Origin: a virus
IMG/VR virus record: IMGVR_UViG_3300021085_002202
Location: 1 to 34,175 of that record
DNA length: 34,175 nt
Reading direction: 5' to 3' (one strand)
Position numbers and translations under genes: made by a program. Below the pieces are notes generated by a model. The model saw only the letters and a list, made by a program, of their open reading frames with translations. It was not told the DNA's origin and did no database searches. This document shows positions 22,855 to 29,493 of this stretch, piece by piece; position 1 is the stretch's first letter; each line of letters begins with the position of its first letter.

Positions 22855-23490
22855 TCATTTTATACCAACGGTCATAAAGCGTGTGAACTGTTTACCTTCT
22901 GGTCCATCGCATTTGAATTCAAACTCATTCAGACTGCCTTCACAATGGTTCATTCTCTTGAAATCTTCCATGTCGACCGAACATCTAATATGCTCTGGGT
23001 CTTCAAAAAAGTTATTTCCTTGAAGCAGGTAGAATGTCCCTGATGGAATTTTATCCCACCAACCATCATATGTGTCTTGATTGACGTGTTCCGTGATGGT
23101 GTTTATAACCGTGTTGGGTGGAATATTCCAAGAATACTCCCAATCAGCCATGTCAGCAGTGTATGGTAAAATATGGTTTGAGTCTGGATACAAGTCGCTA
23201 ATCACCCAATCACAAATAGGGTCTATATCAATAGACAAGATAATATTTGCAATGAGGTTGTCCGAGTCTTCAATTAATTTTGCAAGGAGACCATACCATC
23301 CACCAAAAATGTAAACATTTCCTAACATCTCCCGATCTTCTAATAGAGATATAATGTTTTGTTTGCTTGTTAGCTGGCTCTCCCAGAAACAGTCCATAAA
23401 CCGTTCAGCGAGATCAGGGTGGAAGCGGATGAACTTCATCCAGCGGGAAAGGGTTTCAGGTTTTATTTCCAAAGTGGGTCTCATAATCAT
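22855..23490 (-). CDS. Probable SAM-dependent methyltransferase-like protein
   Basis: This 211-aa protein has a class I methyltransferase-like core: GNVYIFGGWYGLLAKLIE (about 57-74) for the glycine-rich SAM loop, then ILSIDIDPICDWVI with the acidic ribose-binding end of beta2, and NTVINTITEHVNQDTYDGWWDKIP in the position of motif IV. The glycine motif is not canonical (GGWYG), so SAM binding is inferred. It starts at 23490 or 23484 and has no ribosome-binding site. A CATAAATA box lies only 8 nt upstream, and a host-type promoter lies at 23537-23565. It is the first gene of the leftward accessory block. Confidence 0.62.
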   Translation of the reverse strand: MIMRPTLEIKPETLSRWMKFIRFHPDLAERFMDCFWESQLTSKQNIISLLEDREMLGNVYIFGGWYGLLAKLIEDSDNLIANIILSIDIDPICDWVISDLYPDSNHILPYTADMADWEYSWNIPPNTVINTITEHVNQDTYDGWWDKIPSGTFYLLQGNNFFEDPEHIRCSVDMEDFKRMNHCEGSLNEFEFKCDGPEGKQFTRFMTVGIK

Positions 23491-23498
23491 TTATACGT

Positions 23499-23506
23499 TA
23501 TTTATG
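23499..23506 (-). promoter_or_regulatory. Late-promoter variant CATAAATA before the methyltransferase-like gene
   Basis: There is one mismatch from TATAAATA. A start 6-7 nt downstream would fall at or just before the ATG at 23490, giving a leaderless message. Weak evidence on its own. Confidence 0.35.
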
Positions 23507-23526
23507 CTTGGAAAATAGCATTAAAT

Positions 23527-23534
23527 TATAAATA
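23527..23534 (+). promoter_or_regulatory. T4-type late promoter TATAAATA for the curli/cyclase operon
   Basis: The site is an exact TATAAATA, 61 nt before the first ATG (23596) of the rightward block that includes csgF, csgG, the curlin-like gene, fecR and the cyclase. It is the only promoter I see for that operon. Confidence 0.75.
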
Positions 23535-23536
23535 GG

Positions 23537-23565
23537 ATGATACTATATTGCGCGTCAAAAGTCAA
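23537..23565 (-). promoter_or_regulatory. Host sigma70-type promoter for the leftward accessory block
   Basis: -35 TTGACT (23565-23560, within AGTGCTTGACT), a 17-nt spacer and -10 TATCAT (23542-23537). It faces left toward the methyltransferase-like and glycan genes and lies back to back with the late promoter at 23527-23534. Confidence 0.7.
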
Positions 23566-23595
23566 GCACTATGGTGTCAAAAAGAGAGAGATAAA

Positions 23596-23877
23596 ATGAC
23601 TGAAGTATTTAACCTCATAAGTGAGTTGGGGTTCCCAATCGCGTCTGCGATTATTGGTGGCTTCTTCATGTTCCTTACGCTCAAATATATTATGTCTGGT
23701 GTCATTGACCAAGTGAAGAGTATGCACGGAATCGTGAGTGCCCTTGATAATCGCATCAAAACGATGAACCATGATATAATTCGTCTTGATACAACAATGT
23801 GTGTCGTACTGGGGATAAGACCCGACTTGAATCGTATATCGAGAGCAGACGGTAAGACGGATGCGCGGAGAGACTAA
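23596..23877 (+). CDS. Small single-span membrane protein, paralogue of 24359 gene (possible holin)
   Basis: This 93-aa protein begins MTEVFNLISELGFPIASAII with one hydrophobic span (about 12-33), then a coiled coil with MNHDIIRLDTTM. It ends in a charged tail (RADGKTDARRD). The N-out, one-span, charged-tail layout is like BhlA/UviB-type holins. It shares GFPI-x-hydrophobic and (N/H)xDIIRL with the 24359 gene, so the two are paralogues. A GAGAGAG ribosome-binding site decides the ATG at 23596 over upstream alternatives. It is the first gene of the late operon. Confidence 0.65.
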   Translation: MTEVFNLISELGFPIASAIIGGFFMFLTLKYIMSGVIDQVKSMHGIVSALDNRIKTMNHDIIRLDTTMCVVLGIRPDLNRISRADGKTDARRD

Positions 23878-23880
23878 ACT

Positions 23881-24357
23881 ATGATCGACCCAGTATCAGC
23901 AGTAATGACAGCAACAGCTGCATTCAATGGAATAAAGAGGATAGTAGAAGCGGGACAAAACGTAGAACAAACATTCGCACAGATCGGCAAGTGGTATGGT
24001 GCGGTGTCAGACTTCAACGAAGCAAAGAGACAAATGGAAAATCCCCCGCTGTTTAAAAAATTGGTTGCGACCATGTCTGTTGAAGAAGAGGCAATTAATG
24101 TCTATATTCAAGAGAAGAAAATAAAAGAGCAGGAATCTCAGTTGAGAGAATTATTGCTCTATGCATATGGTCCAGCTGCATATACAGAACTAACTCAATT
24201 GAGAAGAAAGATAAAAGAAGACCGAGAAAGAACAATCTACGCGCAAGAAAGAAAACGTAGAGCATTTGCATGGAACAGCATAGGTTGGTTGTCGGTTTCT
24301 CTTATGGGATATGGGTTATATTTGATGGTAGCAGCAATGATTTCGATGGCTCCCTAA
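23881..24357 (+). CDS. Coiled-coil protein with C-terminal membrane anchor
   Basis: This 158-aa protein begins MIDPVSAVMTATAAFNGIKR. Its middle (about 60-130) is charged and helical (VEEEAINVYIQEKKIKEQESQLRELLLYA, LTQLRRKIKEDRERTIYAQERKRR). It ends in one hydrophobic span, AWNSIGWLSVSLMGYGLYLMVAAMI. This tail-anchor arrangement places the coiled coil in the cytoplasm. I recall similar proteins only as hypothetical in marine phages. It starts 3 nt after the preceding stop with a GGAGAG site and ends 1 nt before the paralogous membrane gene, so the three may form one complex. Confidence 0.6.
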   Translation: MIDPVSAVMTATAAFNGIKRIVEAGQNVEQTFAQIGKWYGAVSDFNEAKRQMENPPLFKKLVATMSVEEEAINVYIQEKKIKEQESQLRELLLYAYGPAAYTELTQLRRKIKEDRERTIYAQERKRRAFAWNSIGWLSVSLMGYGLYLMVAAMISMAP

Positions 24358-24358
24358 T

Positions 24359-24616
24359 ATGGATATTGTTACAGCCATAAAGGATTTCGGATTCCCCATA
24401 GTTGCTGCTGTCGGCATGCTGTATATGATATACTATGTTTGGAGAACGATAACAGAACAGATTGAGTCAAATTTAAGCGATGCACAAACAACCCTGATTG
24501 GGCTGATTGATAGAGTTAGGATGTTGGATAATGACATCATAAGATTGCAACAGAAACTTGACACGGCAATCGAAGTGAAAGGATTGAAAGATGAAGACAA
24601 CAAGAAACGGAAGTGA
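24359..24616 (+). CDS. Small single-span membrane protein, paralogue of 23596 gene
   Basis: This 85-aa protein begins MDIVTAIKDFGFPIVAAVGM with a span at about 10-30 (FGFPIVAAVGMLYMIYYVW), then TLIGLIDRVRMLDNDIIRLQQKLD and a Lys-rich tail (DEDNKKRK). The shared GFPI and DIIRL blocks and the same length and layout show common origin with the gene at 23596. Holin or holin-like membrane scaffold are the main options. The last 26 nt overlap the CsgF-like gene. Confidence 0.65.
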   Translation: MDIVTAIKDFGFPIVAAVGMLYMIYYVWRTITEQIESNLSDAQTTLIGLIDRVRMLDNDIIRLQQKLDTAIEVKGLKDEDNKKRK

Positions 24617-25136
24617 ACAGCGAGCGTGGCGAATGATGCGAAAATCAGTAGGCGTCCGAGTTTGGGCATTGAGTGATTTGATTCAAGCATTCGTTCTTGG
24701 CGTTGGGTTTGCTTTGATGTTTTCATTAATATCTGACCTCGCATATGGTGCGCCAATAGAACATAAATTTAAGTCGCCATCATTTAGTGGCATCAATCAG
24801 AGTTCTCACTATTTGACAATTGAAAATCAAGAGACAAGTCGTAAAGATGCTCTGAAGCAAGAAATTGAAGACTTGCAAAAACAACTAGATCGGGATGCAG
24901 AGAATACAACGCTCGCAAAGTTTATAAGAAATGTAGAGAGTCGGATTTACTCTACACTTTCCAGACAACTGGTTGAAGGTATGTTTGGTGAGAATCCGAG
25001 TAATGAAGGATCCTTCGATATTGAAGGAACAGGGATAACATACGTCAAAGATGGCGATATTGTGGAGTTGACCATAACAGATGAGAACGGTAAAGTTACT
25101 GTCATCACTATTCCTATTGGGGATTTTGGGATCTAG
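24591..25136 (+). CDS. csgF: Curli assembly factor CsgF-like
   Basis: This 181-aa protein resembles CsgF, the periplasmic/extracellular factor that caps the CsgG pore and couples secretion to nucleation of curli. Conserved-looking parts are YGAPIEHKFKSPSFSGIN (mature N-terminus; the CsgF N-terminus that plugs into CsgG includes NPxFGG) and the C-terminal GSFDIEGTGITYVKDGDIVELTITDENGKVTVITIPIGDF, which parallels the CsgF [23 protein letters not shown] end. A hydrophobic export segment lies at about 28-50 after an unusually long charged N-terminus. The ATG at 24591 has an AAGGA site. A shorter start at 24633 is possible. It overlaps csgG by 56 nt. Confidence 0.8.
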   Translation: MKTTRNGSEQRAWRMMRKSVGVRVWALSDLIQAFVLGVGFALMFSLISDLAYGAPIEHKFKSPSFSGINQSSHYLTIENQETSRKDALKQEIEDLQKQLDRDAENTTLAKFIRNVESRIYSTLSRQLVEGMFGENPSNEGSFDIEGTGITYVKDGDIVELTITDENGKVTVITIPIGDFGI

Positions 25137-25902
25137 TATATCTGGATGTACCACGGTTGGCAGCAACTGGGAGATTCCTACAGAAAAAGAAGCAACTGTT
25201 CAGGTGACATTACTCGAACAGAAACTGATAGATGTACCACCTCCAATAAGAAGACCCTCTGTGGCTTTGTATAGATTCACAGATCAGACGGGACAGAAAA
25301 AACAAAACGCGAATGGTGGAACATCATTCAGCACTGCGGTTACTCAGGCTCCAGATGTATATCTGATCAGAGCACTGAAGAGAGCGGCTGGCGGTAAGTT
25401 CTTCCAAGTCATTGATCGTTCTATTTTAGATGACCTCACCAAAGAGAGGCAACTGATAAGACAGACAAGGCAGAGTTATAATGGAGAAGGTGCAAAGAAA
25501 TTACCCGCGCTTACATTTGCAGGAATGCTTGTAACAGGTGGTATAGTTGGTTATGACCATGCTATGGATTCTGGTGGTGCTGGTGCAAGATATCTCGGTA
25601 TCGGAACTAGCAGAGAATTTAGTCGAGACACAGTGACTATCAATATACGTTTGGTGAGTGTCGCGACAGGGGAGGTATTACTCGAGGTAATATCAAGCAA
25701 AACAATACTATCGACTGCTTATGGTGGAGATGTATTTAAATTTATAGAGAAAGGCACTGAACTTGTCGAAATAGAGTCTGGTGTCGCTTCAAATGAGAGC
25801 GTATCTATTGCCACGCAAAGAGCAATTGAAACAGGTGTTCTGGAAGTCATCGAAAGAGGAAACTCTCTCGGATTCTGGACATACAACGGGAGTAACAAAT
25901 GA
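25081..25902 (+). CDS. csgG: Curli secretion channel lipoprotein CsgG
   Basis: This 273-aa protein is CsgG, the outer-membrane lipoprotein that forms a nonameric export channel for curli subunits. It has a lipoprotein signal peptide MRTVKLLSSLFLLGILGSSISG followed by Cys23, then the CsgG blocks SVALYRFTDQTGQ, the AVTQAPDVYLIRALKRA region, FFQVIDRSILDDLTKERQLIR, MLVTGGIVGYD and FSRDTVTINIRLVSVATGEVLLEV (the transmembrane hairpin region). Length is normal (E. coli 277 aa). The signal peptide is coded out of frame inside the csgF end. The stop overlaps the curlin-like start by 4 nt (ATGA). Confidence 0.93.
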   Translation: MRTVKLLSSLFLLGILGSSISGCTTVGSNWEIPTEKEATVQVTLLEQKLIDVPPPIRRPSVALYRFTDQTGQKKQNANGGTSFSTAVTQAPDVYLIRALKRAAGGKFFQVIDRSILDDLTKERQLIRQTRQSYNGEGAKKLPALTFAGMLVTGGIVGYDHAMDSGGAGARYLGIGTSREFSRDTVTINIRLVSVATGEVLLEVISSKTILSTAYGGDVFKFIEKGTELVEIESGVASNESVSIATQRAIETGVLEVIERGNSLGFWTYNGSNK

Positions 25903-26633
25903 ACACGTTACAAAAAAGACTATTTGTGATGCTGTTCCTACTAAACGCAGGGACATCGCCTTTGTTGGCTGATAATGCGATCTACATTGATCAAATTGGA
26001 TCAGGTGTAGATATTGATATTACTCAAGACGGTAGTGGTAACAAAGTTGGCGGGAGTGCCGACGATGACACTAAAATGATAGTGAGTGGTGACAACATCA
26101 CCATGAGCATCGATGCGGTCGGGTCAAGTAATTCCATCATCGGTAACATAGTTGGAGAAGGTAGCACCATCGACTTTGATATAGTCGGTAGCACCAACTC
26201 AATTGACTTTAATATTGATCCAACAAATACATATGGAGCCACTGATGGCGATTACACGCTGAATATATCTGGCGGTGACAACGACCTTGAATTGAACATC
26301 GGCACAGAAGATGCTGCAAGCAACGGTACATTTGATTGGATTGTTGATGGCGACTTCAACACAGCAACAATTAATATAGATGTTGGCAGCTTTAATAACA
26401 CTGTTGACTGGGTTGGTGATAACAACACCATAACGTATGATGCAGATGGTTATGATGGACACACGTTAAATGTGTTGGGTGATGGTAACTACTGGAACCT
26501 GACAGTCGATCAACAATCAACTCTGCAAGTAGATGAATTGGAGATAGAACTTGATGGTGATGGAACGTCTCATACGCCTGCAACGATTTGCATTAGCCAG
26601 TCTGATTCTGGTACTGCCACAGGTTGCCAATAG
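25899..26633 (+). CDS. Curlin-like repeat protein (probable secreted amyloid subunit)
   Basis: This 244-aa protein has a signal peptide (about 1-25, cleaved near PLLA-D), then an Asp/Asn/Gly/Ile-rich body. The first mature segment IYIDQIGSGVDIDITQDGSGN looks like a CsgA/CsgB repeat (x-I-x-Q-x-G-x-x-N). It is followed by irregular units about 15-24 residues apart, built on a hydrophobic-x-hydrophobic strand and G-x-x-N-x-hydrophobic turns (GDNITMSI, GSSNSIIG, GSTNSIDF, GDNDLELNI, GSFNNTVDW, GDNNTITY). The C-terminus carries two Cys. It sits directly after csgG, as a substrate gene would. The repeats are too irregular to call csgA or csgB. Confidence 0.75.
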   Translation: MNTLQKRLFVMLFLLNAGTSPLLADNAIYIDQIGSGVDIDITQDGSGNKVGGSADDDTKMIVSGDNITMSIDAVGSSNSIIGNIVGEGSTIDFDIVGSTNSIDFNIDPTNTYGATDGDYTLNISGGDNDLELNIGTEDAASNGTFDWIVDGDFNTATINIDVGSFNNTVDWVGDNNTITYDADGYDGHTLNVLGDGNYWNLTVDQQSTLQVDELEIELDGDGTSHTPATICISQSDSGTATGCQ

Positions 26634-27669
26634 TAGTGATGTTGGGCTGGTCGACCGAGCAGTTGGTTGGCGTCAAATTGTCAGAGCAGAAAAAGAATTA
26701 GAACCAGCAAAAGGTTCTGATGTTATATCGAAAGACGATCTTCGCACAGGGGACGGTCGTATGCAAGTGAAGTTTGTAGATGAAAGCAAACTTCGCATGA
26801 CTGAACACACACGCATTGTGATAGATAATGTTGTATTCGATAAAGACCCTAGTAAGTCAGATCTGGCTATGACCTTTGCCCAAGGGACTGCTCGGTTTAT
26901 TACAGGTTCCTTGGGTACAATCGAAAAAGAAAATATCAGACTCAGAACACCAACTGCATCTATCGGTATTCGCGGAACAGACTTTACAGTGACTGTCGAT
27001 GAGTTCGGTCGGACTCTAGTCATCCTCCTTCCAGATATGAATGGAATATCATCGGGAGAGATTATTGTTGCAACGATGACAGGAGAAGTCAGACTCAATA
27101 AGCCATTTGAATCTACAACAACCTCTGTTGGAGAACTACCGCCAACAAACCCAGCAATTTTAGACCTCTCCCTTGACATGCTAAACAATATAATGATTAT
27201 CAATCCACCCAAAGAAAGAATGTCTGTTGATGAATTTTATAGTACAACAGAAGCAGGTAAAAACATAAACCCACTTGACATCGACTTCTTAGACGAAGCA
27301 CTCCTAGAAGACGAGGAACTCGAAAGGGATTACCTTGAATACACCGAACTCGACATAAATTTCCTTGACGTTGATCTCCTAGAGAATCTTCTGGACTCAT
27401 ACTCAGATTTAGATGCTGAACTACTCAGAGAAGAACAACAAACAGGAGAAGTTGACATAGAAGGTACATCCGAGGGTTTCGATACTGTCACACAGGTTGT
27501 AACAATAGTCGACGGTGAGAAGGTAAATGTAAGGAGAGAAGTTTCATCTACTGTAAACATATCTGTAGATTCTAGCGCGGAAACAGAAATAGTCATCGAG
27601 CAAGACGGTAAGATGTTAGATCCAATCGTCATAAACGGAACAACCAACACAATAAATATAACACAATGA
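26554..27669 (+). CDS. FecR-domain periplasmic protein
   Basis: This 371-aa protein has a signal peptide (about 1-23, MVMERLIRLQRFALASLILV then PQVANS) and a FecR domain at about 30-180: GWRQIVRAEKELEPAKGSDVISKDDLRTGDGRMQVKFVDESKLRMTEHTRIVI and IRLRTPTASIGIRGTDFTV, which is the family signature. A low-complexity Asp/Glu/Leu-rich stretch (about 215-290, repeated LDxxFLDE-like segments) follows, and a beta-rich C-terminus. In bacteria FecR-domain proteins often sit next to CHASE2 cyclases, as here. The first about 80 nt overlap the curlin-like gene out of frame, so the whole signal peptide is coded there. The stop overlaps the cyclase start (ATGA). Confidence 0.85.
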   Translation: MVMERLIRLQRFALASLILVLPQVANSSDVGLVDRAVGWRQIVRAEKELEPAKGSDVISKDDLRTGDGRMQVKFVDESKLRMTEHTRIVIDNVVFDKDPSKSDLAMTFAQGTARFITGSLGTIEKENIRLRTPTASIGIRGTDFTVTVDEFGRTLVILLPDMNGISSGEIIVATMTGEVRLNKPFESTTTSVGELPPTNPAILDLSLDMLNNIMIINPPKERMSVDEFYSTTEAGKNINPLDIDFLDEALLEDEELERDYLEYTELDINFLDVDLLENLLDSYSDLDAELLREEQQTGEVDIEGTSEGFDTVTQVVTIVDGEKVNVRREVSSTVNISVDSSAETEIVIEQDGKMLDPIVINGTTNTINITQ

Positions 27670-29489
27670 AGATGTGGCATGTCATAATAACTGTCGCGGT
27701 GTTAGTCGCGGTCAGACTCGTAGATCCTTTTCTGTTAGAAAGCTCTCGTTTGAGCTATTTCGATTTCTTGCAGCGAGGACAGGATGTCATCACATCAGAA
27801 CAAATTGTCCTAGTTGATATTGATGAGCAGACTCTCGAGAAGTTTGGACAATACCCGATCCCAAGAAGCACGATGGCTGATGAGGTTTATAAACTCGGCA
27901 ACTCTATCATCGCATTCAACATATTGTTCTCAGAACCAGACCGTTTGGGTGGAGACGATGACTTTGGTGATGTATTATTTGAGAAGAATGCTCTCGTAGC
28001 CATCGCTCCTTCACAAAAGACCAACACCGAGTATCGCCCGAAAGGAACTGGATACGCGACATTTGGCGACCGTGGGGCAGAGGAGATACGCCCAGAACTA
28101 TCGGGGATGCTATTTGCCCGACCAGAGATTATGGACGCTGTGGTGGGATATGGAACAATCTCATCAACGCCAGACGCTGATGGAATCACGCGAAGGATAC
28201 CTCTCCTCGAGAACTTTGAAGGTAAACTATACCCTGCACTCGCGCTCGATATCCTCAGAGTTGCAGCTGGAGACGTGTCATATCAAATCAAGACTGATGA
28301 TCTCGGAATAAGGTTTGTTCGCGTTCCAAAGTTTGATGTGATCAAAACAGATGACATGGGTAACGTGAATATTGCCTTCTGGAACGAGTTTCCAAGAACG
28401 TCATTCACAAACATATACAACATACCTGAAGGAAGTATCGCGATCGTCGGTGCAACCTTCGAAGGATCCAGTCTAATCTCCACCCCAGTCGGTGCAATGT
28501 ACCCACATGACGTGCAAGCCAACCTTTTGAAGACTATGATTGATGGGGTAACGATTTCTCGACTCCCAGAGTTTAAAATTTATGAAATCGCGCTGACTAT
28601 CATCGGGTCTTTGCTTGTAATCTTCATGCTGAGTAAGATTTCAATCCTGATCAGCGGTGTTGGCTTCGGAATTTTAGTATGTTTTGCAGTTTTTGGCGCA
28701 AATTATGCCTTTGAGACGCATTTTTTACTGTTCGACCCGATTTTTGGCGTGTTGACGCTGGTTTTAGTGTTTGCACACGGCAGTTTTGTTCAATTTTACA
28801 CAAACTTCAAGCAAAAACAGATGATCAAGGGTCAGTTCGGTACATATTTGTCGCCAGATATGGTTGAGATGCTTGCAAACGACCCATCTCTGATGAAACT
28901 GGGTGGCGAGCGCAAAGAAATGACCTTCTTGTTCATGGATATCTGTGGATTCACCCCGATATCTGAGCATTACAAGAACAATAACGATCCTGAAGGTTTG
29001 GTCGTATTAATTAATGACTATTTGAACCAAATGACCAATATAATTTTGGAAAATGGCGGCACGATCGATAAATACATGGGCGATTGTATCATGGCATTCT
29101 GGAATGCTCCACTACCTTGTGAGAACCATGCCGAGATGGCAGTCAAATCCGCTATCCAAATAGAGAAAAAAACAGATGAACTTAGAAGACGATATTGTGA
29201 ACAGGGTCTACCCCCCATCAATGTTGGTACTGGTATCAATACAGGTGATTGCATTGTTGGTAATATGGGCAGTGAGTCACGTTTCGACTATTCTGTCATT
29301 GGAGACGCAGTTAATCTCGCAGCCAGACTCGAAGCAACAGCTGCAAGAGGAGACTATCTTGATTACAAGACCATCTACTCAAGCAACACAATGGAGCAAC
29401 TTAAAACTACCGCATCGAGATCAATAGGTAAGATTAAGGTGAAAGGTAAAGAAGAAGAAATAGAAATCTACACACCTGAGTATAAATAG
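27666..29489 (+). CDS. CHASE2-domain adenylate cyclase (class III)
   Basis: This 607-aa membrane protein has an N-terminal anchor (about 4-22), a periplasmic CHASE2 sensor (about 25-290), three membrane spans (about 303-385) and a cytoplasmic class III cyclase domain (about 415-605). Metal-binding Asp residues lie in FMDICGFT (about 420) and YMGDCIMAFW (about 470). Lys in TIDKYMGD and Asp in FDYSVIGD mark ATP preference. NLAARLE (about 548) carries the transition-state Asn and Arg. All catalytic residues appear intact, so it should make cAMP in response to a periplasmic signal. Coupling to the FecR protein is implied by the overlap. Confidence 0.92.
   Translation: MKMWHVIITVAVLVAVRLVDPFLLESSRLSYFDFLQRGQDVITSEQIVLVDIDEQTLEKFGQYPIPRSTMADEVYKLGNSIIAFNILFSEPDRLGGDDDFGDVLFEKNALVAIAPSQKTNTEYRPKGTGYATFGDRGAEEIRPELSGMLFARPEIMDAVVGYGTISSTPDADGITRRIPLLENFEGKLYPALALDILRVAAGDVSYQIKTDDLGIRFVRVPKFDVIKTDDMGNVNIAFWNEFPRTSFTNIYNIPEGSIAIVGATFEGSSLISTPVGAMYPHDVQANLLKTMIDGVTISRLPEFKIYEIALTIIGSLLVIFMLSKISILISGVGFGILVCFAVFGANYAFETHFLLFDPIFGVLTLVLVFAHGSFVQFYTNFKQKQMIKGQFGTYLSPDMVEMLANDPSLMKLGGERKEMTFLFMDICGFTPISEHYKNNNDPEGLVVLINDYLNQMTNIILENGGTIDKYMGDCIMAFWNAPLPCENHAEMAVKSAIQIEKKTDELRRRYCEQGLPPINVGTGINTGDCIVGNMGSESRFDYSVIGDAVNLAARLEATAARGDYLDYKTIYSSNTMEQLKTTASRSIGKIKVKGKEEEIEIYTPEYK
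29481..29488 (+). promoter_or_regulatory. Possible late promoter TATAAATA at the cyclase stop
   Basis: The site is an exact TATAAATA made by the cyclase's last codons (Tyr-Lys-TAG), with only GAGGT before the ATG at 29494. It has the same layout as 3527-3534. A message from here would be leaderless. Confidence 0.45.
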
Positions 29490-29493
29490 AGGT

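Noticed and set aside
23548-23595. N-terminal extension of the first small membrane protein
   Set aside because: It would need a non-ATG start and overlaps the -35 of the leftward promoter. The GAGAGAG site points to ATG 23596.
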